NCBI GenBank assembly: GCA_902799655.1
Contig: CADCBH010000023.1
Location: 1 to 32,299 of the forward strand
Length of the DNA stretch: 32,299 nt
Reading direction: 5' to 3'
From: an uncultured Bacteroidales bacterium
GTDB lineage: Bacteria > Bacteroidota > Bacteroidia > Bacteroidales > Bacteroidaceae
Shown: positions 22,652 through 29,795 of the stretch, piece after piece
How positions within the stretch are numbered: position 1 is the stretch's first letter
Layout: each line of letters begins with the position of its first letter
The notes under the pieces: model-generated
Told to the model about the DNA's origin: nothing
Seen by the model: only the letters and a program-made list of their open reading frames with translations
Database searches by the model: none
Made by a program: the position numbers and the translations under genes

Positions 22652-24004
22652 TTATTCTTCTTCTCCTGACGTGCTGTCCCAGTTCTCTGGGTCGTCGAAT
22701 GCTTTGCCAGACAAGACGCTGCAGTACTTCACGAAGGGTGCAGGCATGTTGCTGATGCTGCTGATAGCTGCCACATAGCCGCTCTCCAATGCACTGTTGG
22801 TTGTGGCTTTGTTGACACTGGCAAAGAAGGTATGGAACGAGTAGTCGTTGGCTGTCTTGTTGGTTGAACCCAGCCAAACGTTGCGGATAGAACGGATGTT
22901 GTCGGCAAAGTCGGTGATGGAGTTGTAGCTGTAGGGTGACTCCACATAAGCGATGTCGGCATTGGCAAAGGGATTGGCAATCTTGGCGGTACCCACCTCA
23001 TTACAGATGGCGAAGCAGCTACCCTCGTCGGCAGACAACAGCTGGGCAATGGCATCGGTGAGATCGGGGAAGGTGCTCTTGCTGTTCTTACCAGCCAGCT
23101 TCAGGTTGTCACCGAAGGAGAGACCCTTCTCGGTCTGATATTCCAAACCAGCAGCCTTGACAATAGCCAGACGACTGGCGTTCTTGGTGGTCTCACCCTC
23201 CCAGGCTACCTGTAGCTGGAAGGTGCGCTCCTTCAGCAGGGTGCAGATGCGCTGTGCGTAGGCCAGCTCAGAGGCTCCGCTGATGTTCTCGAAACCTTTG
23301 TAGGTGTCGTTGCCCTGGAACTCAGCAACCTTGCGGGGCTGTCCGTTGCGGAACAGCAGGAACTCCAGAGCGTGGAATCCCAGAATGGTTGCGTCCTCAA
23401 TCTCCTCGTCGCTGAAGTCAGTACGTCCTGAAGCCAGATAGGTCAGCAACAGTGAGCGGTTCAGTGGCCATGAGTCGATGGTGGGATCTACGTCGAAGTC
23501 GGCAGCGGCACCACCCAGGAAGGCCTCGCTACGCTCCCAGTACTTGCGGGCTTCCTTGAAGTCGGCGCAGGCGCTGTTGATCTTGGCTTGTGTAATGGTT
23601 GCTGTGGTCAGTCCGTGCAGGGTCTGCTCCAGAGCCTCAGTCTCATCGGCCAGCTGGGTGTAGGTCGGTACGATGACGTTGCTGACGACGTTCTCTAGCA
23701 CCTTATACAGGTAGTCACGCTGTACGTCGCTGAGTTTGGCCTTGCCGATGACTTCGTTGGCCTTGCCCAACTGGTTGCCCAATTCCTCACAGGCGTTCAT
23801 GGCAGTGCTGCCAAAAGTGTTCTTCGAGTAGTTAGCCTCGGTAATGTTTGTTGGATAGGCATCATCGTCAACGAGGGGCGAGGTCTTTACAATCTCAAAG
23901 TTGGTGTTACCGTTGTCATTGTTGCCATCGCTGCTCTCACTACACGATGACAGGCTCAGGGCGCCCAGAAGGACGGCCACTGGTAGAACAAAATACTTTT
24001 TCAT
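22652..24004 (-). CDS. Imelysin-family lipoprotein
   Basis: Lipoprotein of 450 residues with SPII signal MKKYFVLPVAVLLGALSLSS and Cys21. After a short Asn/Asp-rich linker comes an all-helical imelysin-type domain. The family signature GxHxxE is present as GFHALEFLLF (Gly209, His211, Glu214). Imelysin proteins (IcmP, IrpA, EfeO-like) are iron-regulated envelope proteins thought to bind iron or iron complexes; peptidase activity is doubtful. It is second in the operon, after the barrel protein and before the di-heme lipoprotein, as in other imelysin loci. The start at 24004 is the only one giving a signal peptide. Confidence 0.92.
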   Translation of the reverse strand: MKKYFVLPVAVLLGALSLSSCSESSDGNNDNGNTNFEIVKTSPLVDDDAYPTNITEANYSKNTFGSTAMNACEELGNQLGKANEVIGKAKLSDVQRDYLYKVLENVVSNVIVPTYTQLADETEALEQTLHGLTTATITQAKINSACADFKEARKYWERSEAFLGGAAADFDVDPTIDSWPLNRSLLLTYLASGRTDFSDEEIEDATILGFHALEFLLFRNGQPRKVAEFQGNDTYKGFENISGASELAYAQRICTLLKERTFQLQVAWEGETTKNASRLAIVKAAGLEYQTEKGLSFGDNLKLAGKNSKSTFPDLTDAIAQLLSADEGSCFAICNEVGTAKIANPFANADIAYVESPYSYNSITDFADNIRSIRNVWLGSTNKTANDYSFHTFFASVNKATTNSALESGYVAAISSISNMPAPFVKYCSVLSGKAFDDPENWDSTSGEEE

Positions 24005-24034
24005 TGCTTATTATATTTATATGTGGTTAATTAA

Positions 24035-24069
24035 CTCTAAACTCTAACCTCTAACCTTTAACCTCTAAC
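24035..24069. repeat. Five tandem heptamers CTCTAAC between porin and imelysin genes
   Basis: Units CTCTAAA, CTCTAAC, CTCTAAC, CTTTAAC, CTCTAAC run without a gap and end exactly at the porin stop codon (24070). On the transcribed strand they read GTTAGAG. They fill over half of the 65-bp gap in the operon. Confidence 0.9.
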
Positions 24070-25323
24070 CTACTTAAAGAATCCCTCGTAAGCGATACCC
24101 ACGTTCACTGACGGCTCGTTGTTATACTGGCTGTCCAGAAAGCGGTGGCTGTACTCAGCCTTGACGACAATCTCCTTGATGGGCTTGTAGTTGATGCCCG
24201 CGGCGATGCGCTGCACTTTGGTATAGCCGTAGTGCGTGTCCTTGGTGTCAGAGGCATAGGGGTTATAGTTCTCATAGCGTCCGAAGAGATACAACTTCCT
24301 ATGTTTGTCACGTAGAGCGGCAATCTGCGAGAAGATGTCGTAGCCGGCTTCTATACCGATAGCATAGGCATTGCCACTGACATAGGCGGAATGCTTGAAG
24401 GGTGACTTCGCATTCTTGCGGTTATACATGTTCTTCAGTTGGTCGGCAGAGCCCAGATAACCGTAGTCAGCCTGTCCTCGGACAATCCAGTTGTGGGCGT
24501 TATAGGTGAAGTCGATAGAACCGATGGCGATACGTCCTTTGTACTTCGTGCTGACACCATCCTTCTCAGCAGGGTAGGTGTTGCCGATGCTGTGGCCGTA
24601 GTAGCCACTGATGCCGATGCGCAGACCAGGCACGCTATAGTTGTCGATGCGCAGGGCTGCGGCATATTTGTTGGCTACGTCAAACTCCATCGGCGACTTA
24701 TGGCCCTTGTTAATCCAGCCGACATTGGTGAAGTTGTCGCTGTTGAGGCCGGCTAGCACCTGTGCTTCATAGCGGAAATCGCCGTAGCGCCCCCAGAAGG
24801 AGATACCCGTCTGATGCCACGTAGAGGGTAGGATGGTGTTCTCGCCTTCAGGACGATAGACGGTAAAGAAATTTGTTGGCTCATGGTGGGCGTTGTTCAG
24901 TCCGACGGGTACCACGATATGTCCCACACGTACGTTGGCCCATGGTGCAAAGGTCTTCTGCAGCCAGAACTGCTCCAGTTCTACCTCACCGCCTTTCTCG
25001 GTTTCCTGTTCCCATTCACCGCCTTCCTCGTCTTCCTTTTCATAGGCGATACCCGTGCCGCCGTGCTCAAACTCTATCTCTGTGCCCAGCGACCAGCCAT
25101 TGCCGAAGTCATATCCCAGGTAGATGACGGCATGCGGTATGTCGAAACGACCGTGCGAGGGGTCATCCTTATGCTCTTCGGGTTGACTGTAGCGGCTCAC
25201 ATGGTCACTGTAGTAGTTGCGCGACATCACCACTTCGCCATAGCCACCTACGGTCAGATGGCTTTGTGCATGTGCATATAATAATGTACAGGTGCTGATC
25301 AGTGCTAAAAGTAATCTTTTCAT
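24070..25323 (-). CDS. Porin-like outer-membrane beta-barrel, first gene of the imelysin operon
   Basis: Outer-membrane barrel of 417 residues. The start ATG 25323 gives signal peptide MKRLLLALISTCTLLYAHAQ; the longer frame would run through the promoter. The mature protein opens SHLTVGGYGEVVMSRNYYSD and has many amphipathic strands (GYDFGNGWSLGTEIEFEHGG, VRVGHIVVPVGLNNAHHEPT, RIGISGYYGHS) and a terminal aromatic (AYEGFFK). It resembles phosphate-selective porin O/P-like or OprO-type barrels of Bacteroidota. An acidic Glu/Gly stretch near 105-120 may form a loop that attracts cations. With imelysin and di-heme lipoproteins behind it, import of iron or a chelate is plausible; the substrate is unproven. 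Confidence 0.82.
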   Translation of the reverse strand: MKRLLLALISTCTLLYAHAQSHLTVGGYGEVVMSRNYYSDHVSRYSQPEEHKDDPSHGRFDIPHAVIYLGYDFGNGWSLGTEIEFEHGGTGIAYEKEDEEGGEWEQETEKGGEVELEQFWLQKTFAPWANVRVGHIVVPVGLNNAHHEPTNFFTVYRPEGENTILPSTWHQTGISFWGRYGDFRYEAQVLAGLNSDNFTNVGWINKGHKSPMEFDVANKYAAALRIDNYSVPGLRIGISGYYGHSIGNTYPAEKDGVSTKYKGRIAIGSIDFTYNAHNWIVRGQADYGYLGSADQLKNMYNRKNAKSPFKHSAYVSGNAYAIGIEAGYDIFSQIAALRDKHRKLYLFGRYENYNPYASDTKDTHYGYTKVQRIAAGINYKPIKEIVVKAEYSHRFLDSQYNNEPSVNVGIAYEGFFK

Positions 25324-25355
25324 CTTCTTTTTACCTTTGTTTTCTTTTCCGGCTG

Positions 25356-25386
25356 CAAAGGTACGCTGTTCTATGTTGTCCCACAA
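25356..25386 (-). promoter_or_regulatory. Promoter of the porin-imelysin-di-heme operon
   Basis: TTG (25386-25384), 20-bp spacer, TACCTTTG (25363-25356) on the minus strand; leader about 27 nt to ATG 25323. No Fur-like box was recognised. Confidence 0.7.
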
Positions 25387-25433
25387 TACCTAAAAATGAT
25401 GAAAGTATTTTCTTCAGTCTGATGCCAGATACA

Positions 25434-25467
25434 AAAAAGCCCCCGCTCTTAGGTAGTAGAGCGGGGG
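25434..25467 (-). terminator. Terminator of the split 5'-nucleotidase unit
   Basis: A perfect 10-bp GC-rich stem CCCCCGCTCT / AGAGCGGGGG with an 8-base loop; on the minus strand it is followed by GCTTTTTT. It lies 30 bp after the metallophosphatase stop. Confidence 0.93.
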
Positions 25468-25497
25468 ATGTCTTGTCATCGTAGCCGACGTGTCGTG

Positions 25498-26340
25498 TTA
25501 TTTCAGATCTATCACGATCTTGCCGACAAAGATAGCCGACTTGCCGTTCTGGTCGACGGCGATGGGCTTGCCGTCCATATTCTTCCAGTATTCCAGATTC
25601 TTCATGTAGGTGTGGGTATGACCGCCTAGCACGAGGTCAATATTCCGTGAGTGCTCAATCATGTACTGGTCATCTTCGCCGCGGTTGCTGTTCCATCCTA
25701 GGTGAGAGATGCAGATAACAATGTCACACTTCTGCTGTGTCTTCAGCATGGTAGCAGTCTCGAGGGCTACCTTGCCTGGGTCGAGGTACTTCACGCCTAC
25801 ACAGTTTTTGTCGCTGACCAGTCCTTTCATCTTGGGACAGACAGCGAAGACGCCAATCTTCACACCATTGCGCTTAATGACAATCCATGGCTTGGTAACA
25901 CCCTCCATCACGGTACCAGTGAAGTCGTAGTTGGTACACAGGATAGGGAAGGTGGCCATCTTGAAGGTACGTGCCATGTTTTCAAGACCGAAGTCGAACT
26001 CATGGTTGCCGATGGTCGTGGCGTCGAGGCCCATCTGGTTCATCAGTCCTATCTCCACTTCACCCTTGAAGAGCGTGAAGTATCCTGAGCCTTGGAAGAA
26101 GTCTCCACTGTCGAAGTACAGCAGGTCGGGATGTTTCTGCCGTTCCTCCTTGAGCATGGCGATACGGCGCAGGAATCCGCCGCGTCCGGCCTTCATAGTG
26201 TCGGGGAACTCGTTGTTGAGGGGTAGTATGGCTGAGTGTGTATCGTTGGTATGCAGGATAACCAACTGCTTATGTTTCTTGGCTTGTCCGGATAGGGCGA
26301 ACAGTGCCATTACTATCACGAGAAAATATCTTGTTTTCAT
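25498..26340 (-). CDS. Metallophosphatase domain protein (N-terminal half of 5'-nucleotidase)
   Basis: Periplasmic binuclear-metal phosphoesterase of 280 residues, the catalytic half of UshA-type 5'-nucleotidases. Signal peptide 1-20 (MKTRYFLVIVMALFALSGQA). Metal ligands are complete: HTNDTHS (Asp33, His35), DSGDFFQG (Asp77, Asp80), GNHEFD (Asn112, His113), SHLGWN (His213), GGHTHT (His241, His243). It ends right after the catalytic domain. The substrate domain is supplied by the gene 17 bp upstream, so the two products probably work together as a nucleotidase or 2',3'-cyclic phosphodiesterase. The terminator follows directly. Confidence 0.93.
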   Translation of the reverse strand: MKTRYFLVIVMALFALSGQAKKHKQLVILHTNDTHSAILPLNNEFPDTMKAGRGGFLRRIAMLKEERQKHPDLLYFDSGDFFQGSGYFTLFKGEVEIGLMNQMGLDATTIGNHEFDFGLENMARTFKMATFPILCTNYDFTGTVMEGVTKPWIVIKRNGVKIGVFAVCPKMKGLVSDKNCVGVKYLDPGKVALETATMLKTQQKCDIVICISHLGWNSNRGEDDQYMIEHSRNIDLVLGGHTHTYMKNLEYWKNMDGKPIAVDQNGKSAIFVGKIVIDLK

Positions 26341-26357
26341 AGTTTTTCCTCCTTATA

Positions 26358-27122
26358 TTATTTTTCTATAATGCGTCCCTCAATCTGGGCATCTACCACC
26401 TTACCCTGCTTCTGCATGTCCTTGAAGTAGTTCATGATGATAAAACGCGTGTTGTTTGACTTGTCCTTGGGGGCATTCACGTTACGAGCCTTTTTCATGG
26501 CTTCCAGCTTATCTGTACCTCCTAGCAGATAGTCGATGGTAGCCATACGGTATTCCTTGGCGGGGTCGATGGACTCACCGTTGATGGTTGCGCTAAGCAA
26601 CTCGCCGTCCTTACTGATGACCATGCGTACGGAATGGCTGACACCTTCGCCACCCGTGGCGGCAATCTGGCTGAAGAGCTCTGTGACCTCAGCACCCGTT
26701 AGTGTGCCAAAGGCAATCTTGTTCTCAAAGGGTGCGATGTCGAGCACATCGCCATAGGTGATGTCACCCTTCGGCAGGTCAGCTCTTACACCTCCCATAT
26801 TATAGATGGCAAAGTCAGGCTTCTCGCCGTAGTCCTTGCTAGCCCATATCAGGATGTCGGACAGCAGGTTCGACAGCTCACCTTCCGGACGCTCTGCCTT
26901 CATGTACTTCGCTGAGCGGCCCACGACTGGTCCCAAGATGGAGTCGACCACATGTTTGTAGGGTTTCAGGAACTCGGCAGCCTTGGCGTCAGGCTGTGCG
27001 TCATAGCGGGCATCCACCAAGATGCGCGAACGCTGTATCGAAGCCACCTCGTAGTGTGACTGACAACTGCTGGCAAGCATCATCGCCGTTGCCAGCATCA
27101 GAAAGGTTGTTTTTGTTTTCAT
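26358..27122 (-). CDS. 5'-nucleotidase C-terminal domain lipoprotein
   Basis: Lipoprotein of 254 residues: SPII signal MKTKTTFLMLATAMMLASSC with Cys20. The rest is the 5'-nucleotidase C-terminal (substrate-binding) domain: the ELSNLLSDILIWASKDYG helix, NMGGVRADLPKGDITYGDV with the Asn/Gly/Arg substrate loop, PFENKIAFGTLTGAEV, and a late YRMATIDYLLGGTDKL segment. Alone it has no metal centre. It sits directly upstream of the metallophosphatase gene, so domain order is reversed relative to UshA, and each half has its own export signal. The start is ATG 27122; the frame to 27221 crosses the -7 box. Confidence 0.92.
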   Translation of the reverse strand: MKTKTTFLMLATAMMLASSCQSHYEVASIQRSRILVDARYDAQPDAKAAEFLKPYKHVVDSILGPVVGRSAKYMKAERPEGELSNLLSDILIWASKDYGEKPDFAIYNMGGVRADLPKGDITYGDVLDIAPFENKIAFGTLTGAEVTELFSQIAATGGEGVSHSVRMVISKDGELLSATINGESIDPAKEYRMATIDYLLGGTDKLEAMKKARNVNAPKDKSNNTRFIIMNYFKDMQKQGKVVDAQIEGRIIEK

Positions 27123-27148
27123 AGACCTTTTAAGATTAATTGATGGCG

Positions 27149-27156
27149 CAAATATA
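27149..27156 (-). promoter_or_regulatory. -7 element of the split 5'-nucleotidase unit
   Basis: TATATTTG on the minus strand, 26 bp before ATG 27122. No well-spaced TTG is present. Confidence 0.6.
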
Positions 27157-27200
27157 CTAAAGTTTTGCCAATAAATGAAAGAAATAGCGTAAAAAATGAC

Positions 27201-27208
27201 TATCTTTG
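27201..27208 (+). promoter_or_regulatory. -7 element of the LOG-family gene
   Basis: TATCTTTG, 24 bp before ATG 27233, back-to-back with the divergent -7 box at 27149-27156. Confidence 0.65.
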
Positions 27209-27232
27209 CAGCAAATAACATGATGATGAACT

Positions 27233-27772
27233 ATGAAGATAGGTATATTTTGCTCTGCGAATAACGCCATCGATGCCGACTTCTTCGTGCTGACTGAGGA
27301 ACTGGCAGTATGGGCAGCCCAGCATGGGCACGAGATTGTGTTCGGCGGTGTCAACCAAGGACTGATGGAGTGTGTGGCAAAGGCTGCCAAGTCTGCTGGT
27401 GGGCATACCATCGGTGTGGTACCCAGCATTGTAGAGGAAACGGGCCGCACGTCGCAGTATAACGACCGTGTGCTGACCTGCAACAATCTCAACGAGCGCA
27501 AGCAGCTGATGCTCGATGAAAGCGACGTTTTTATTGCCCTGCCGGGTGGAGTGGGCACCCTCGATGAGGTGTTTACCGTAGCGGCATCCTATACCATCGG
27601 CTATCACCACAAGCGGGTCGTGTTATATAATATGAAAGGCTTCTGGGATGCCGCTATTGCCATGCTCGACGACCTGCAACAGCGTGGCGTTATTCGTGGT
27701 CAATGGCGCGACTACATCTGCGTCGCCAATAATTTGGACGAGATAGAACAACTACTTCAACCCATGGTTTAG
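27233..27772 (+). CDS. LOG-family protein (nucleoside 5'-monophosphate phosphoribohydrolase type)
   Basis: Cytosolic Rossmann-fold protein of 179 residues. LOG enzymes release the base from a nucleoside monophosphate; many are misnamed lysine decarboxylases. Motifs: start MKIGIFCSANNAID, nucleotide loop EIVFGGVNQGLMECV, the conserved Glu-Arg-Lys in NLNERKQLML (88-90) and the signature PGGVGTLDE (104-112). The length is typical. It stands alone with its own promoter and converges on ybeY. The physiological substrate in bacteria that make no cytokinin is uncertain. Confidence 0.92.
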   Translation: MKIGIFCSANNAIDADFFVLTEELAVWAAQHGHEIVFGGVNQGLMECVAKAAKSAGGHTIGVVPSIVEETGRTSQYNDRVLTCNNLNERKQLMLDESDVFIALPGGVGTLDEVFTVAASYTIGYHHKRVVLYNMKGFWDAAIAMLDDLQQRGVIRGQWRDYICVANNLDEIEQLLQPMV

Positions 27773-27809
27773 TAGAGATAGGCAAGGAACGACCCGAAAG
27801 TGACGGGGC

Positions 27810-28220
27810 TTAGCGCAATGCTAAGGCGCGGTTTTCGGCAGCCTCCATTTGTTCGCGCTCTCCGGGGCCCTTGTCGTTCTGGCCGCAGAGGTGGAGGATG
27901 CCGTGGATGATGACACGGTGTAACTCCTCGTCATAGTCTTTGTGGAAGAGCTCGGCATTGGTGCGCACGGTGTCCAGCGAGATGACCAAGTCACCGTTGA
28001 GGATATCATCCTCGCAATAGTCGAAGGTGATGATATCGGTATAGTAGTCGTGCCCCAGATATTCATTATTGACCTCAAGGATATGTTCGTCATCACAGAA
28101 GAGGTAGCCCACCTCGCCGACCTTCTTGCCGTAGGTGGCGGCTACGCGACGAATCCACGCGGTGGTCTCGCGACGCTTGATATTGGGGAACTTGACGTTT
28201 TCTGATGAATAGGTAATCAT
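27810..28220 (-). CDS. ybeY: Endoribonuclease YbeY (16S rRNA maturation)
   Basis: Metal-dependent RNase of 136 residues in rRNA 3'-end maturation and ribosome quality control. The family core is visible: GYLFCDDEHILEVNNEYLGH, YTDIITFDYCEDD, GDLVISLDTV, and the zinc motif HGILHLCGQND. The first two ligands are His106 and His110; the third position, His in most bacteria (HGxLHLxGYDH), is Asp116 here. It lies 3 bp after coaD, third in the ruvB-coaD-ybeY unit, so co-transcribed. Start ATG 28220. Confidence 0.94.
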   Translation of the reverse strand: MITYSSENVKFPNIKRRETTAWIRRVAATYGKKVGEVGYLFCDDEHILEVNNEYLGHDYYTDIITFDYCEDDILNGDLVISLDTVRTNAELFHKDYDEELHRVIIHGILHLCGQNDKGPGEREQMEAAENRALALR

Positions 28221-28223
28221 GGG

Positions 28224-28679
28224 CTAATGTTTTTTGTGGGGGAGGTATTCGCTGACATCTACGCCGAAGTGCTGTAATTCGCGCACCATTGTCGATGAAA
28301 TGGACGAAAATTGCGGTTCGGCATAGAGAAGGATGGTCTCAATACCGCTCAGTTGGCGATTGATGTCGGCCTGCTCGCGCTCATACTCAAAGTCCTTGAC
28401 GGAGCGCACACCTTTCACGATGAAATGGGCGTTTTCTGCACGGGCGAAGTCGACGGCCAGCCCGTAATAGGGCTTTACCTCGATACGTGGTTCATCACAA
28501 TAGAGATCCTTGATAGCCTTGATGCGCTCCTCGGCACTCGGCATGTCGGGCTTGTGCACCTGATCGCCTACCACACCGATGACCAAACGATCAAATAACG
28601 GGAGTGCGCGAGTCACGATAGAATCGTGGCCCACTGTAAAGGGGTTGAACGACCCCACAAAGATACCAACTTTTTGCAT
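28224..28679 (-). CDS. coaD: Phosphopantetheine adenylyltransferase
   Basis: CoA pathway enzyme: 4'-phosphopantetheine + ATP to dephospho-CoA + PPi. It has 151 residues starting at ATG 28679 (MQKVGIFVGSFNPFTVGHDS); a TTG nine bases upstream would overlap the ruvB stop. The nucleotidyltransferase T/HxGH motif is TVGH (15-18), and the second signature ISSTMVRE is near the C-terminus. KGVRSVKDFEYEREQADINR is the typical CoaD centre. It sits 1 bp after ruvB (TAA-T-ATG) and 3 bp before ybeY, so translation is probably coupled. Confidence 0.96.
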   Translation of the reverse strand: MQKVGIFVGSFNPFTVGHDSIVTRALPLFDRLVIGVVGDQVHKPDMPSAEERIKAIKDLYCDEPRIEVKPYYGLAVDFARAENAHFIVKGVRSVKDFEYEREQADINRQLSGIETILLYAEPQFSSISSTMVRELQHFGVDVSEYLPHKKH

Positions 28680-28680
28680 A

Positions 28681-29715
28681 TTACTCAAATAGGCTTGGTT
28701 CCATGATATTTCCCGTATAGGGGTTGCGTCCGAAGTGCTTATAGGCCAGATCAGTCACCATGCGGCCTCGCGGTGTGCGCTTGATGAATCCTTCCATGAT
28801 AAGGAAGGGCTCGTACACCTCTTCGAGGGTGCCGCTGTCCTCACCGATGGCTGTGGCGATGGTGGTAAGACCTACGGGACCGCCACGGAACTTATCGATG
28901 ATAGTCAGCAGGATGCGATTGTCGATTTCATCGAGACCATACTGGTCGATATTGAGTGCCGTGAGGGCTATCTTCGTGATTTCAGTGTCGATGCGACCAG
29001 TACCCTTCACCTGTGCGAAGTCACGCACTCTTCTCAGCAGGGCATTGGCAATACGGGGCGTGCCGCGTGAGCGGCGTGCAATCTCTGCCGAGGCTTCCCC
29101 AGTGATGGGTACGCGCAGGATACCTGCCGAACGCTCGATGATCTTCTGCAGCGTTGACGGCTCGTAGTATTGCAGGTGCATATTGATGCCGAAACGGGCG
29201 CGCAACGGAGCGGTCAGCAGTCCGCTACGTGTGGTGGCACCCACCAACGTAAAGGGGTTGAGGTCAATCTGTATGGAACGAGCCGACGGGCCTTTGTCGA
29301 TCATGATGTCAATGCGGTAGTCTTCCATGGCCGAGTAGAGATACTCCTCGACGACGGGCGACAAGCGGTGTATCTCGTCGATGAACAGCACGTCGTTCTT
29401 CTCCAGCGAGGTCAGGATGCCAGCCAAGTCACCGGGCTTGTCGAGTACAGGCCCGGAGGTGATCTTGAAGCCTACGCCCAACTCATTGGCGATGATGTTT
29501 GAAAGTGTGGTCTTACCCAATCCGGGAGGGCCGTGCAGCAGCACATGGTCAAGAGGCTCTCCACGGTATTTGGCAGCTTCGACGAATACTTCGAGGTTTT
29601 CAACGACCTGCTTCTGTCCGCTGAAGTCATGGAAGGCCAGCGGGCGCAAGGCGTTCTCAAACTCCTTCTCGCTCGACGATAACTGCTCCTGTCTGATGTC
29701 AAAATCCTGGTCCAT
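28681..29715 (-). CDS. ruvB: Holliday junction branch-migration ATPase RuvB
   Basis: AAA+ motor of the RuvABC complex, 344 residues from ATG 29715 (the TTG just upstream is not needed). Domains: Walker [10 protein letters not shown] (62-70), Walker [11 protein letters not shown] (109-118), sensor 1 [10 protein letters not shown], sensor 2 region [20 protein letters not shown], and the C-terminal winged helix ending [20 protein letters not shown]. It is full length and first in the ruvB-coaD-ybeY unit; its -7 box is at 29732-29739. Confidence 0.97.
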   Translation of the reverse strand: MDQDFDIRQEQLSSSEKEFENALRPLAFHDFSGQKQVVENLEVFVEAAKYRGEPLDHVLLHGPPGLGKTTLSNIIANELGVGFKITSGPVLDKPGDLAGILTSLEKNDVLFIDEIHRLSPVVEEYLYSAMEDYRIDIMIDKGPSARSIQIDLNPFTLVGATTRSGLLTAPLRARFGINMHLQYYEPSTLQKIIERSAGILRVPITGEASAEIARRSRGTPRIANALLRRVRDFAQVKGTGRIDTEITKIALTALNIDQYGLDEIDNRILLTIIDKFRGGPVGLTTIATAIGEDSGTLEEVYEPFLIMEGFIKRTPRGRMVTDLAYKHFGRNPYTGNIMEPSLFE

Positions 29716-29731
29716 CAATACTTTTTGTGTG

Positions 29732-29739
29732 CAAAGATA
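29732..29739 (-). promoter_or_regulatory. -7 element of ruvB-coaD-ybeY
   Basis: TATCTTTG on the minus strand, 16 bp before ATG 29715. No obvious TTG at -33. Confidence 0.6.
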
Positions 29740-29783
29740 AAAAATAAATATGAATTATACATGATGTTTTATAAATAATTTCG

Positions 29784-29791
29784 TAATTTTG
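29784..29791 (+). promoter_or_regulatory. -7 element of the CE2-type esterase, very close to its ATG
   Basis: TAATTTTG ends 4 bp before ATG 29796, predicting a leaderless or near-leaderless mRNA. The -33 region is T-rich (GTTTT near 29766) but lacks a clear TTG. Confidence 0.5.
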
Positions 29792-29795
29792 CAGC

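Noticed and set aside
24035-24069. CRISPR array
   Set aside because: Units are 7 bp and contiguous, with no spacers and no cas gene nearby.
25498-27122. Frameshifted pseudogene of a 5'-nucleotidase
   Set aside because: The halves are in reversed order and each has its own start, export signal and stop, so two real genes fit better.
27809-27825. Terminator at the ybeY end (CTTAGC / GCTAAG hairpin)
   Set aside because: The stem is only 6 bp, inside the coding end, with no T-run in either direction.
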